64,000 nucleotides of DNA from Sulfitobacter sabulilitoris (GTDB lineage Bacteria > Pseudomonadota > Alphaproteobacteria > Rhodobacterales > Rhodobacteraceae). Made by a program: the position numbers and the translations under genes. The first letter of the stretch is position 1. Each line of letters opens with the position of its first letter. Below, piece after piece: positions 54,676 through 63,921 of this stretch. The notes under the pieces were generated by a model, which saw only the letters and a list, made by a program, of their open reading frames with translations, made no database searches and had not been told where the DNA came from. The stretch is taken from the NCBI RefSeq assembly GCF_005887615.1, contig NZ_VANS01000002.1, positions 620,001 through 684,000 on the forward strand, read 5' to 3'.

Positions 54676-55860
54676 ATGGCGCAGATCGATCCCCTGCCGC
54701 AGAACGCCCCCGGCCAGGACGCACCGCCCCCCGTCACACAACAGCCCAAGCGCGGGTTCCTGTCGCCCCTGAACCAACGCCGCTGGCGCAACTTCAAGCG
54801 CAACCGCCGCGCGTTCTGGTCGCTGTGCATCTTTGCGGTGCTGTTCGGGATTTCGCTGATGGCGGAATTCGTGGCCTACGACAAGCCGATCCTGGTGCAA
54901 TATCGCGGTCAGCTCTATACGCCGATCTGGAATTTCTATCCCGAGACCGAGTTCGGCGGCGATTTCCAGACCGAAGCGGTGTACCGCGACCCGGAGGTGA
55001 AATGCCTGATCGAGACCGGCGGGCTGGACCTGTGTTTCGACGATCCGGAAGGGTACATCGCCGATGCGCAGGATGGCGTGATCGCGGGAGAGACGATCGA
55101 CAAGGGCTGGGCCATCTGGCCGCTGATCCCCTATTCCTTTGACACGGCGGTGGATCGGCCCGGCGCCGCGCCCCTGCCGCCAAATCGCCAGAACCTGCTG
55201 GGCACCGACGGGACCAAGCGCGACGTGCTGGCGCGGGTGGTGCATGGCTTCCGGCTGTCGATCTTCTTCACGCTGATTGTCACCGGGGCCGCCAGCCTGA
55301 TCGGCATCTTCGCCGGCGCGCTTCAGGGTTTCTTTGGCGGCTGGCTCGATCTGATCTTTCAGCGGGTGATCGAAATCTGGTCCTCCACGCCATCGCTTTA
55401 CGTGATCATCATCATGTTCGCGATCCTGGGGCGCAGTTTCTGGCTGCTGGTGTTCCTGCTGGTGCTGTTCTCGTGGACCTCTCTGGTAGGGGTCGTGCGG
55501 GCCGAATTCCTGCGTGCGCGAAATCTCGAGTACGTGCGGGCGGCGCGGGCACTGGGCGTCAGCAACCTGACGATCATGTTCCGGCACATGCTGCCCAACG
55601 CGATGGTGGCGACGCTGACCATGCTGCCCTTCATCATCACCTCGACGATCTCGACGCTGGCGATTCTCGATTTTCTCGGCTTCGGCCTGCCGTCTTCGGC
55701 ACCCAGCCTGGGGGAGTTGACCTTGCAGGCCAAACAGAACCTGCAGGCGCCGTGGCTTGCCTTCACGGCCTTCTTCACCTTTGCCATCATGCTGTCGCTG
55801 CTCGTCTTCATCTTCGAGGGCATCCGCGACGCGTTCGACCCCAGAAAGACCTTTGAATGA
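54676..55860 (+). CDS. yejE: Peptide ABC transporter permease YejE
   Basis: A 394-residue DppC-type permease with an extended N-terminus (Pro/Gln-rich, about 1-35, then LNQRRWRNFKRNRRAFWSL) before the first helix. A large periplasmic insert at about 70-165 is typical of YejE. The permease EAA loop is in RAARALGVSNLTIMFRHMLP. It forms the channel with YejB. Its last codon overlaps yejF by ATGA. Confidence 0.95.
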   Translation: MAQIDPLPQNAPGQDAPPPVTQQPKRGFLSPLNQRRWRNFKRNRRAFWSLCIFAVLFGISLMAEFVAYDKPILVQYRGQLYTPIWNFYPETEFGGDFQTEAVYRDPEVKCLIETGGLDLCFDDPEGYIADAQDGVIAGETIDKGWAIWPLIPYSFDTAVDRPGAAPLPPNRQNLLGTDGTKRDVLARVVHGFRLSIFFTLIVTGAASLIGIFAGALQGFFGGWLDLIFQRVIEIWSSTPSLYVIIIMFAILGRSFWLLVFLLVLFSWTSLVGVVRAEFLRARNLEYVRAARALGVSNLTIMFRHMLPNAMVATLTMLPFIITSTISTLAILDFLGFGLPSSAPSLGELTLQAKQNLQAPWLAFTAFFTFAIMLSLLVFIFEGIRDAFDPRKTFE

Positions 55861-57437
55861 CCGCTCTACTGGATGTTCGCGATCTACACGTGCGGTTTCG
55901 GCAGGACGGCGCCGTGACCCATGCCGTGCGCGGGGTCAGTTTTTCCCTCGAACGAGGCGAGACGGTCGCGATCGTGGGAGAGAGCGGTTCCGGCAAATCC
56001 GTCTCGGCGCTGTCCACCGTGTCCTTGCTGGGCGACAGCGCCGAGGTCACCGGTTCCGTCACCTATGACGGTCAGCAGATGATCGGCGCGGACGAAGCGC
56101 GCCTGCGCAAGGTGCGCGGCAACGACATCAGCTTCATCTTTCAAGAGCCGATGACCTCGCTCAATCCGCTGCACACGATCGAAAGGCAGTTGGGCGAAAG
56201 CCTCGCGCTGCATCAGGGCGTGGCGGGGCCGCAGGCGCGGGCGCGTATCCTGGAGCTGATGGAGCAGGTGGGCATTCGCGACGCCGAAAGCCGGCTGACC
56301 GCCTATCCGCACCAGTTGTCGGGCGGGCAGCGGCAGCGCGTGATGATCGCCATGGCGCTGGCGAATACGCCTGACGTGCTGATCGCGGACGAGCCGACGA
56401 CCGCGCTCGACGTCACGATACAGGCGCAGATCCTGGACCTGCTCAAGGATCTCAAGGACCGGCTGGGCATGGGGCTTTTGTTCATCACGCATGATCTGGG
56501 CATCGTGCGGCGGATCGCCGACCGCGTCTGTGTGATGAAGGACGGTGAAATCGTCGAAAGCGGGCCCACGACCGAGATTTTCGCCAATCCGCAGCATCCC
56601 TATACGCTCAAGCTGTTGAGCGCGGAACCTGCGGGACAGCCCGAACCGGTGCCGCAGGACGCGCCGACGGTCGTGGAAACGGAACACCTGAAAATCTGGT
56701 TCCCGATCCAGACCGGGCTGCTGCGGCGAACCACCGGATACGTCAAGGCGGTGAATGACGCGACCCTGCAGGTGCGCGCGGGCGAGACGCTGGGCATCGT
56801 TGGCGAAAGCGGGTCGGGCAAGACGACGATGGCGCTGGCGATCATGCGGCTGATCGCGTCCGAAGGCGCAATCAGCTACAAGGGCGAGGATGTGCGCGCC
56901 TGGTCGACGCGCGATCTGCGGCGGCTGCGCAAGGATATGCAGATCGTGTTTCAGGACCCCTTCGGCAGCCTGAGCCCGCGCATGACCTGTGCGCAGATCA
57001 TCGCCGAGGGGTTGACGGTGCACAAGGTGGACCCGGACCGCGACCAGCGCGATCTCGTGCGCGAGGTGATGGTCGAGGTGGGTCTCGACCCGGCGACGAT
57101 GGACCGTTACCCGCACGAATTTTCCGGCGGACAGCGTCAGCGCATCGCGATCGCGCGCGCCATGGTGCTGCGTCCCAGCCTGCTGGTGCTGGACGAGCCG
57201 ACAAGCGCGCTCGACATGACGGTCCAGGTCCAAATCGTGGATCTGCTGCGCGACCTTCAGGCCAAGTACGGGCTGGCCTACCTGTTCATCAGTCACGACC
57301 TCAAGGTCGTGCGCGCGATGTCTCATCAGGTCATCGTGATGAAGGAAGGCAACGTGGTGGAGCAGGGCCGCTCGGACGATCTGTTCGAAAACCCGCAGAC
57401 CGACTACACCCGCACCTTGCTGCAGGCCACGCACTGA
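55857..57437 (+). CDS. yejF: Peptide ABC transporter ATPase YejF (two domains)
   Basis: A 526-residue protein with two ABC cassettes in tandem. Cassette 1 has Walker [14 protein letters not shown], signature LSGGQRQRV and Walker [13 protein letters not shown]; cassette 2 has [23 protein letters not shown] and [12 protein letters not shown]. Both seem fully competent. It powers the YejABE importer, whose known substrates include short peptides and, in E. coli, microcin C. It ends the operon. Confidence 0.96.
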   Translation: MTALLDVRDLHVRFRQDGAVTHAVRGVSFSLERGETVAIVGESGSGKSVSALSTVSLLGDSAEVTGSVTYDGQQMIGADEARLRKVRGNDISFIFQEPMTSLNPLHTIERQLGESLALHQGVAGPQARARILELMEQVGIRDAESRLTAYPHQLSGGQRQRVMIAMALANTPDVLIADEPTTALDVTIQAQILDLLKDLKDRLGMGLLFITHDLGIVRRIADRVCVMKDGEIVESGPTTEIFANPQHPYTLKLLSAEPAGQPEPVPQDAPTVVETEHLKIWFPIQTGLLRRTTGYVKAVNDATLQVRAGETLGIVGESGSGKTTMALAIMRLIASEGAISYKGEDVRAWSTRDLRRLRKDMQIVFQDPFGSLSPRMTCAQIIAEGLTVHKVDPDRDQRDLVREVMVEVGLDPATMDRYPHEFSGGQRQRIAIARAMVLRPSLLVLDEPTSALDMTVQVQIVDLLRDLQAKYGLAYLFISHDLKVVRAMSHQVIVMKEGNVVEQGRSDDLFENPQTDYTRTLLQATH

Positions 57438-57459
57438 CGCGGCCTGCGGTATCGCGGTC

Positions 57460-58002
57460 TCAGTCGAGGTCGGCAGCCATCACCACCTTGCCATAGGACA
57501 TGGACAGCGGCGCCATGAACGCGGCCTGAACCTGTTCGGCGGTCAGCTTGGTGTCGCCGTAGGCGATCGATTTCGCGCCGCACGCGTCGGCGACGAGCGT
57601 CACCTCGTAGCCCAAATCGCGCGCCGCGCGTGCGGTGGCGTCGATGCACATCTGGGTCATCGCGCCCACGATCGTGACTTTGGTGACACCCGCCGCCTGC
57701 AGACGCGCGTGCAGGTCGGTGTCGTGAAAGCTGTTGGGGCGATGTTTCAGCACCGTGGCCTCGCCGTCTTGCGGGGCGACGCTGGAGTGAATGTCCGCCC
57801 CTTGCGTGCCGGGGCGGAAAAACGGGGCGGTCTCGCTGCCGGCCTCGTGGTGGACATGGATCACCAGATCGCCGGCGGCGCGGGCGCGGTCCAGCACGGC
57901 GGCGGCGGTCTGGGCGACCTGCGCCATCTGGTCAACCGGCCAAAGGCCGCCGTCGAAATAGTCGTTCTGAATGTCCACCAGGATAAGCGCGCGATCTGTC
58001 AT
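57460..58002 (-). CDS. Isochorismatase-family cysteine hydrolase
   Basis: A 180-residue isochorismatase-fold hydrolase with the catalytic triad Asp10 (LVDIQNDYF), Lys86 (LKHRPNSF) and Cys119 (AMTQMCIDAT), preceded by the cis-peptide Gly-Ala. Such enzymes are amidases or carbamate-type hydrolases (for instance nicotinamidase-like). The substrate is unknown. It lies downstream of a small ORF and of a divergent LysR gene, which may control it. Confidence 0.92.
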   Translation of the reverse strand: MTDRALILVDIQNDYFDGGLWPVDQMAQVAQTAAAVLDRARAAGDLVIHVHHEAGSETAPFFRPGTQGADIHSSVAPQDGEATVLKHRPNSFHDTDLHARLQAAGVTKVTIVGAMTQMCIDATARAARDLGYEVTLVADACGAKSIAYGDTKLTAEQVQAAFMAPLSMSYGKVVMAADLD

Positions 58003-58032
58003 TGGGTCGTCTCCTAAAAAGTTTCGCGAAGG

Positions 58033-58182
58033 TTAGAACTTCGCCCGGTCAGTGCAACCTGTCTTTGCGCCGCGCAACCAGCGGCGCTCGGGCTTTGTTG
58101 CCTTGGCGGGAGGTGCATCGCGCAACGCGACGCTGCCGGTGCGGGTGGCGGTCATCAGGATTCTTGCATAAATTCCTAACAT
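58033..58182 (-). CDS. Small basic protein, hypothetical
   Basis: A 49-residue open frame beginning MLGIYARILMTATRTG and ending CTDRAKF. It is basic (many Arg and Lys) with a short hydrophobic start. GAAAGGA lies about six bases before the ATG. It is placed directly upstream of the isochorismatase gene and divergent from the LysR gene. No family is recognised, and its shortness leaves chance as an option. Confidence 0.45.
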   Translation of the reverse strand: MLGIYARILMTATRTGSVALRDAPPAKATKPERRWLRGAKTGCTDRAKF

Positions 58183-58215
58183 GGTCTGTCCTTTCGGTTA
58201 TGTGTTTGTGCTTTC

Positions 58216-58227
58216 GCATATTGATGC
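58216..58227. promoter_or_regulatory. Dyad in the LysR/small-ORF divergent region
   Basis: GCATATTGATGC has GCAT/ATGC arms around ATTG, 56 bases before the LysR start. LysR-type regulators often bind dyads in such a region. Nearby CATGCGACTCATGC gives a further direct repeat of CATGC. Confidence 0.4.
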
Positions 58228-58282
58228 AAAAGTGGATTCATGCGACTCATGCTTTGTTGTCGAATGTAAGGAAAAATAACAT

Positions 58283-59185
58283 ATGGATTGGCGCAGCCTG
58301 CCACCTTTGTCCGCGTTGCGGGCCTTTGCCGCTTTTGCCGAAGCGGGAAATGTGGTGGATGCGGGCGTGGCGCTGGGGGTCAGTCATGCCGCGATCAGCC
58401 AGCAATTGCGTACGCTCGAGACACATCTGGACGTGGCGTTGCTGGACCGCACCGGGCGCGCACTGCGCCTGACAGCGGCGGGCGATCAGCTTGCCAATGC
58501 ATTGCGCGCCGGGTTCGCAGCGATGATCCAGGCGGCGCAGGAGGCCACGGGCGCACGCGATGCGCGGGCGCTGCAGATTTCGGCCACGCCGACCTTTGCG
58601 GCCAGTTGGCTGATGCCGCGCCTGCCCAGGTTCCGCGCGTTGCATCCCGACATCGATTTGATGCTGAACCCGACGCCGCAGATCGTCACACTCAGCGCCG
58701 ATGGCATCGACGTGGCGATCCGCTATGGGGCGGGGCCCTTCGCCGGGCTCGAGGCGGAGCCCTTGCTGCAATCGCCGATGGTCGTGGTCGCGGCCCCGTC
58801 CCTGGTGGGCGATGCGCCGATCACGTCGCCCGAAGACCTGCGCGCCTTTCCGTGGCTGGAAGAATTCGGCACGACGGAAAGCAGCAACTGGCTGCGTCGT
58901 CAGGGCGTGGGGGGCGGTATCGCGAAGGGGTTGATGCAGGTGCCCGGCAATCTGCTGCTGGATGGTGCGCGCGACGGGCAGGGCATCGCCGTCACGATCC
59001 GCGCCTTTGTGGAGCCGGATCTGCAGGCGGGGCGGCTAAAACTTCTGTTCACCGAGGACAGGCCCGATGCGGGCTATCACATCGTCACGCGGTCGGGCGT
59101 TCCGCGCCAGGCGCTGCGCGATTTCCTGCGCTGGTTGCGCAGGGAGCGGGACGCCGATGGCGGAGCAGACGCGGCCCGCGCCTGA
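58283..59185 (+). CDS. LysR-family transcriptional regulator (GcvA-like)
   Basis: A 300-residue LysR regulator of the GcvA/AmpR-like group. The helix-turn-helix is at about 7-66 (PPLSALRAFAAFAEAGNVVD and AISQQLRTLETHLDVALLDR). The effector domain (about 92-285) follows. It is divergent from the 49-residue ORF and the isochorismatase-family gene, which are the natural targets. The ligand is unknown. It converges with the carboxypeptidase gene. Confidence 0.92.
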   Translation: MDWRSLPPLSALRAFAAFAEAGNVVDAGVALGVSHAAISQQLRTLETHLDVALLDRTGRALRLTAAGDQLANALRAGFAAMIQAAQEATGARDARALQISATPTFAASWLMPRLPRFRALHPDIDLMLNPTPQIVTLSADGIDVAIRYGAGPFAGLEAEPLLQSPMVVVAAPSLVGDAPITSPEDLRAFPWLEEFGTTESSNWLRRQGVGGGIAKGLMQVPGNLLLDGARDGQGIAVTIRAFVEPDLQAGRLKLLFTEDRPDAGYHIVTRSGVPRQALRDFLRWLRRERDADGGADAARA

Positions 59186-59200
59186 TCGGGCAATGTCAGA

Positions 59201-60625
59201 TCAGGAGGGCGGACCGATCATGAAGCAGCTGATATTGCGCGCCTGAAGCCTGCGGCAGGCCAGATCGGCGCTGTCGCGGGTCATGCCGAGGAAATTCGCG
59301 TCGAACCCCTGCGGGCGACGCACGACCTTGCGCAGGCTTCCATCCAGCGATGCCATTTCGGTCAGTGCCGTGGTCAGCAGAACGCGCTCGGCCTTGTACT
59401 TGCTGGGATAGCGACCGACGTTGATGCCCCAGTGCCGTCCGCCGGACGTTGACAGCCGCGTGACCACTTCGGGTTCCAGCGTTTTTTCGGCCGGGGCGCT
59501 GGCCATGACCAGGCTCGCCGGGCGCACTTCGGGGCGGATCGAGGTTGCCGCAACTGCCAGTGCCGTTTGCGTGTCTTCGGCGGCAGTCGTCTGTTGCGCC
59601 TCGACCAGAGCGGTCGTGATGTCTTCGGGCAGGACGGTCGTGGTGGGAACGACGGCTGCCATCAGCACCGGGGCGGTGCCGGGGCGCAGCACGGGGCGCT
59701 TGCTGGATTTGACCGCCGTCATGAGGCGGATCGTCTTGCCGGCCGCGCCGTCGTCGACGTTCGCATAGACCGGGGCGTCTGGTTTGTTGATCGGCGCCCG
59801 GCTTGGCGCGCGCCGAAAGCCCATGTCCAGAAGCTCGGCCACGCGGGCGTTGCGCGCGGTTGTCGATGTGCCGCCAAAGACCGTCGCGATGACGCGTTCG
59901 TGGCCCCGCTCGGCCGAAGCCACGAGGTTGAAGCCCGCCGCGCGGGTGTAGCCCGTCTTGATCCCGTCCGCGCCCTTGTAGGCGGCCAGCAGGCGGCGAT
60001 TGGTGTTGGACACCTGCCGCACGCCCGCATCGGTCGAAGTGCGCGAGAACAGGTTGTAGTACTGGGGATAATCGTAAAGCAGGTGCCGCCCGAGTTCGGT
60101 CATGTCGCGCGCGGTGGACATGTGCCCGCTTTCGGTCAGCCCGTGCATGTTCTTGAAGGTGGTGCGGGTCATTCCCAGCGCCTTTGCCGTGCGGTTCATG
60201 CGCCGCGCAAACGCCGCCTCGGACCCTTCGATCGCCTCTCCGATGGCGGTGGCGGCATCGTTGGCCGATTTCACCGCGGCGGCGCGGATCAGGTAACGGA
60301 ACGCGATGGTCTGCCCGGATCGCAGGCCGAGCTTGGAGGGCGGCTCCGACGCGGCGTTTCTTGAGATCTTGACCTTGGTGTCGAGCGAAATTTCACCCCG
60401 CTGCACCGCCTCGAACGCGATATAGAGCGTCATCATCTTGGTCAGCGAGGCCGGATGCAGCCGGGTATCGGCATTGCGCGAATGAAGCACTTCGCCGGTG
60501 CGCGCGTCGATCACATGCGCGGCATAGGGTGCCGCTGCCGCGCTGAGCGGGACAATCACCAACATCCAGACTGCAAGGAAAATGAATAGCCCTAGACGAG
60601 CCGGCCGCGCGTGCCGCACCTGCAT
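59201..60625 (-). CDS. D-alanyl-D-alanine carboxypeptidase with SPOR domain
   Basis: A 474-residue S11-family penicillin-binding protein. A signal sequence (about residues 10-32) precedes the catalytic domain with Ser60-x-x-Lys63 (SLTK), Ser120-Ala-Asn122 and Lys223-Thr-Gly225. A Pro/Thr/Val-rich linker at about 290-390 leads to a C-terminal SPOR domain (about 395-474, WGINVGRYPSKYKAERVL) that binds denuded glycan at the septum. It trims peptide side chains of new peptidoglycan. The start at 60625 gives a good signal; the frame is open further up. Confidence 0.94.
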   Translation of the reverse strand: MQVRHARPARLGLFIFLAVWMLVIVPLSAAAAPYAAHVIDARTGEVLHSRNADTRLHPASLTKMMTLYIAFEAVQRGEISLDTKVKISRNAASEPPSKLGLRSGQTIAFRYLIRAAAVKSANDAATAIGEAIEGSEAAFARRMNRTAKALGMTRTTFKNMHGLTESGHMSTARDMTELGRHLLYDYPQYYNLFSRTSTDAGVRQVSNTNRRLLAAYKGADGIKTGYTRAAGFNLVASAERGHERVIATVFGGTSTTARNARVAELLDMGFRRAPSRAPINKPDAPVYANVDDGAAGKTIRLMTAVKSSKRPVLRPGTAPVLMAAVVPTTTVLPEDITTALVEAQQTTAAEDTQTALAVAATSIRPEVRPASLVMASAPAEKTLEPEVVTRLSTSGGRHWGINVGRYPSKYKAERVLLTTALTEMASLDGSLRKVVRRPQGFDANFLGMTRDSADLACRRLQARNISCFMIGPPS

Positions 60626-60862
60626 GATAACCTGCCTTTTTTCTCTGCCTCGTGCCGCCGATTTTCTCGGCTGACCAAATTTATTGAGAAAACCGTAGCA
60701 CAGGATGCGATCTCGATAAAGCCTGTGATTGCAAGGATTTCGGAGCGATTTTAAACCCGTTGGTCCAACATCTAGCGGGTGGTTCCTGCGCACCCCCTAA
60801 ACCCGCGAATGTGGCGGGAATATGGCGGATGCGGGCTCATTTTTGCCGCATTTGTCTGGGTG

Positions 60863-61564
60863 CTAACCAAGCGCGCGTACCAGCCCCGGAAGGTCGGCAA
60901 GGCTGTCGATTTCGGCATAACGGCTGCGGTCTTGCGGGGGCGGCGCATGTTCGATGTCCCATGTGGCCCCATGTGGGATGAATACGCCCCAACCGCCCAC
61001 GTCGATCATCGGGCGCACGTCCGATCGCATGGAGTTGCCGACCATCAGCCCGCGCGCGGGGCCGTCGCCATGTTGTGCAAAGATCCGTTCATAGACCTGG
61101 GGCGTCTTGTCCGACACGATTTCGACGGCGTCGAACAGATCGTCCAGCCCCGACTGCGCCAGCTTGCGCTCCTGGTCCAGCAGGTCGCCCTTGGTCACCA
61201 GAACGACGCGGTGCGTCGCCTTGAGGGTCGTCACCGCCGCATGCGCGTGGGGCAATAGTTCGACGGGATGGCGCAGCATTTCGCGGCCCGCCTGCAGCAA
61301 TTCGGCGATGACGCTGGCGGGCACGCGGCCCTCCGTCACCTCGATCGCGGTCTCGATCATCGACAGCACGAAGCCCTTGATGCCGAACCCGTAGTGCCCC
61401 AGGTTGCGCTTCTCGGCTTCCAGCAGCCGTGCCATCAGCCTGTCCTGGTCGGTGTAGTCGCGCAGCAGGTCGGCAAAGCGCGCCTGCGTCAATTGAAAGA
61501 AGCGTTCGTTGTGCCACAGCGTGTCGTCGGCATCGAACCCTATACACGTGACCGATCGGCGCAT
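60863..61564 (-). CDS. HAD-superfamily hydrolase
   Basis: A 233-residue HAD hydrolase. Motif I is GFDADDTLW with the nucleophile Asp11 and Asp13, motif II is LVTKGD and motif III/IV lies in GNSMRSDVRPM. A helical cap follows motif I. It resembles YjjG-type phosphatases; the physiological phosphate ester is not known. GGGGAG precedes the ATG. It is divergent from clpS and stands apart from the carboxypeptidase gene by about 240 bases that show no gene. Confidence 0.92.
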   Translation of the reverse strand: MRRSVTCIGFDADDTLWHNERFFQLTQARFADLLRDYTDQDRLMARLLEAEKRNLGHYGFGIKGFVLSMIETAIEVTEGRVPASVIAELLQAGREMLRHPVELLPHAHAAVTTLKATHRVVLVTKGDLLDQERKLAQSGLDDLFDAVEIVSDKTPQVYERIFAQHGDGPARGLMVGNSMRSDVRPMIDVGGWGVFIPHGATWDIEHAPPPQDRSRYAEIDSLADLPGLVRALG

Positions 61565-61578
61565 CGTCGGGCTCCCCT

Positions 61579-61600
61579 CTTTTCTAAGTGGTCAGAAAAG
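61579..61600. promoter_or_regulatory. 7-bp inverted repeat upstream of clpS
   Basis: CTTTTCT (61579-61585) and AGAAAAG (61594-61600) are complementary around an eight-base spacer. It lies just before TTATATACAC, a likely -10 region for clpS, so it could be an operator. No regulator is known. Confidence 0.45.
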
Positions 61601-61650
61601 TTATATACACTGCCAACAGACTCACCACCATGATCCAGACCGGAGCAGAA

Positions 61651-61992
61651 ATGCACCTTGACCCGCATACGATGTCGGACCGATCAGATGACGACAACGA
61701 CACGTCGCTTCTGACCGCGACCAAGCCCAAGACCAAGCGCCCGCCGCTCTACAAGGTCTTGCTCTTGAACGACGACTTTACGCCGATGGAATTCGTCGTG
61801 CATGTGCTGGAGCGGTTCTTCGGGCTCAATCATGCCCAGGCGTTCGAAATCATGCTGACGGTTCACAAGAAAGGGCTGGCCGTCGTGGGCGTGTTCAGTC
61901 ACGAGATCGCAGAGACGAAGGTGGCGCAGGTGATGGATTTCGCGCGCCGCCATCAGCACCCGCTGCAGTGCACCATGGAAAAAGAAGAATAA
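61651..61992 (+). CDS. clpS: ATP-dependent Clp protease adaptor ClpS
   Basis: A 113-residue ClpS. The conserved core is [20 protein letters not shown] with the N-degron pocket Asp-Asp, and later [20 protein letters not shown]. It hands N-end-rule substrates to ClpAP. GGAGCAGAA precedes the ATG at 61651; ATGs further up have no site. A rather polar N-terminal tail is normal in this order. No clpA gene follows; an rsmC-like gene is next after six bases. Confidence 0.95.
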   Translation: MHLDPHTMSDRSDDDNDTSLLTATKPKTKRPPLYKVLLLNDDFTPMEFVVHVLERFFGLNHAQAFEIMLTVHKKGLAVVGVFSHEIAETKVAQVMDFARRHQHPLQCTMEKEE

Positions 61993-61998
61993 CACACA

Positions 61999-63000
61999 AT
62001 GTTGGCGCAGCGTTTGTCCCTGGCCCTGGGTACGGGCGGTCTGGCGCTGCCTGATGGCGGGATCATCGTCGTGTTGCATCCCGGTGGACAGGCCGATCTG
62101 TCCGCCCTGCCGCGCGACCGCGTGGTCGTCGTGGCGCCGTTGAAACCCGACTTCGATCATTTCACCGCGCAGGGCTACAACTGCGTGGTCGATGCCGCCG
62201 AAGCGGGCGCGCCCTGTGCGGCGGTGCTGGTGTGCCTGCCGCGCGCCAAGGCGCTGGCGCAGACGCTGATCGCGCGCGCGGCGGCGCTGGCGCCGCAGGT
62301 GCTGATCATCGACGGGCAGAAGACCGACGGGGTCGATTCGATGCTCAAGGCGGTGCGCGGCCGCCTGGCGGTTCAGGGCCCCATCGCAAAGGCGCACGGC
62401 AAGATGTTCTGGGTCCGCGACCCCGCGGCCGACGCGGTGGCGGATTGGGCCGCCGGGCCGTCGCTGACCGCCGGTGGGTTCTGGACGGCGCCGGGCGTCT
62501 TTTCGGCGGATGCCGTCGATCCGGCCTCGGCGATGCTGGTGGACAATCTGCCGCCCAAACTGGGACGGTCCGTGGCGGACCTTGGCGCGGGGTGGGGATT
62601 CCTGGCGGCGCATGTCCTGACCCGAACGGATGTCGAGGTCGTGCACCTGGTCGAGGCCGACCACATGGCGCTCGAGTGCGCGCGGCGAAACGTGACCGAT
62701 CCGCGCGCGTCGTTCCATTGGGCGGACGCAACCCTCTGGCAGCCCCCGCACAAGATGGACGGCGTGGTGATGAACCCGCCGTTTCACACGGGCCGCGCCG
62801 CCGATCCATCGTTGGGGCAGGCCTTTGTGGCGTCGGCGGCGCGGATCTTGGCGCCGCAGGGACAGCTTTGGATGGTGGCGAACCGTCATTTGCCGTATGA
62901 AACCACGCTAGAGGCGCATTTTGCGAAGGTCAGCGAACTGGGCGGCGACGCCCGGTTCAAGGTGCTGCACGCCGCGCGACCCGCGCGCAAACGGGGCTGA
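61999..63000 (+). CDS. RsmC-like class I SAM methyltransferase
   Basis: A 333-residue methyltransferase with the two-domain build of RsmC/RlmG: a degenerate N-terminal half (about 1-155) and a SAM-binding half with ADLGAGWGFLAAHVL near 193-207 and the base-methylation motif VVMNPPFHTG near 253-262. NPPF indicates an N2-guanine methyltransferase, probably of rRNA (16S G1207 in E. coli RsmC). It starts six bases after clpS, so both are co-transcribed. Confidence 0.92.
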   Translation: MLAQRLSLALGTGGLALPDGGIIVVLHPGGQADLSALPRDRVVVVAPLKPDFDHFTAQGYNCVVDAAEAGAPCAAVLVCLPRAKALAQTLIARAAALAPQVLIIDGQKTDGVDSMLKAVRGRLAVQGPIAKAHGKMFWVRDPAADAVADWAAGPSLTAGGFWTAPGVFSADAVDPASAMLVDNLPPKLGRSVADLGAGWGFLAAHVLTRTDVEVVHLVEADHMALECARRNVTDPRASFHWADATLWQPPHKMDGVVMNPPFHTGRAADPSLGQAFVASAARILAPQGQLWMVANRHLPYETTLEAHFAKVSELGGDARFKVLHAARPARKRG

Positions 63001-63036
63001 CGCGCGTTTCGCGCCGCCACAGACAAAGGAAAACCC

Positions 63037-63837
63037 ATGTCTTTTTCAATCTCAGGCAAGACCGCCATCGTCACGGGGGCCGCGAACGGCATCGGCCTTG
63101 CGATCGCGCGTCAGTTCGCGGACCGGGGGGCCAACGTGATGTGCGCGGACATGGACGAGAAAAAGCTGAACGAAGAATGGGGCGATCAGCTTGACGAAGG
63201 CAACGTGCGCTATTTCGCGGGGGATCTGCGCCAGCGTCTGACCATCGCCAACCTGGTGTCCGCGACCATCGACGCGTTCGAACAAGTGGATATTCTGGTC
63301 AATGGCTCGCGGCAGGTGATGCCGACCGATGCTCTGGATGTGGATGACAATTCGGTCCAGGTGCTTCTGGAGCAGAACCTGATGACGGCGCTTCAACTGA
63401 CGCAGCAGGTCGCGCGCCGCATGATCAAGCAAAGCGAGGATCAAACGGAGGGGCAGGTGGGGTCGATCATCAACCTCAGCTCCATCGCGGCGCGCCACAC
63501 CCGGCCCGAGCTGATGGGCTATTCCATCGCCGCCGCAGCGCTGGAACAGATGACCCGCTCGATGGCGCTTGCGCTGGCGCCGCACCGGATCCGGGTGAAT
63601 GCCGTCGCTTTCGGGTCCGTGATGAGCGCGTCGCTCAAGACCTCGATGATCGAGCATTCGGAGTTCCGCGAGGATATTCGCACACACACGCCGCTTGGCC
63701 GGATCGCGCCGCCCTCGGAACTGGTCGAGGCGGTGCAGTTCCTGGCGGCGGAAAGTTCCGGCTTCATGACGGGCGAGGTGATGACGGTGGACGGTGGCCG
63801 CAGCCTTCTGGACGTGGTCGCGGCGCCGGTGCACTGA
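63037..63837 (+). CDS. SDR-family protein lacking the catalytic lysine
   Basis: A 266-residue short-chain dehydrogenase/reductase. The cofactor motif TGAANGIG is at 13-20, Ser148/149 and Tyr162 are present, but the YxxxK motif reads YSIAA, so the Lys is Ala166. The NNAG motif is also changed to NGSR (89-92). The C-terminal segment EVMTVDGGRSLLD is normal. It may bind a cofactor without ordinary dehydrogenase activity. AAAGGAAAA precedes the start. It lies between rsmC-like and hemF on the same strand. Confidence 0.88.
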   Translation: MSFSISGKTAIVTGAANGIGLAIARQFADRGANVMCADMDEKKLNEEWGDQLDEGNVRYFAGDLRQRLTIANLVSATIDAFEQVDILVNGSRQVMPTDALDVDDNSVQVLLEQNLMTALQLTQQVARRMIKQSEDQTEGQVGSIINLSSIAARHTRPELMGYSIAAAALEQMTRSMALALAPHRIRVNAVAFGSVMSASLKTSMIEHSEFREDIRTHTPLGRIAPPSELVEAVQFLAAESSGFMTGEVMTVDGGRSLLDVVAAPVH

Positions 63838-63839
63838 GC

Positions 63840-63857
63840 GCGGGCACTGCCCGCTTT
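63840..63857 (+). terminator. Short hairpin after the SDR gene
   Basis: GCGGGC (63840-63845) pairs with GCCCGC (63849-63854) around ACT, followed by TTTG. It is small but well placed between the SDR and hemF. Confidence 0.5.
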
Positions 63858-63921
63858 GCGCCGCTCCGAAAACCGGTCTAGAAGGGTGATCTGCACGAGT
63901 GACACAGGAGACCTGCCCCCG

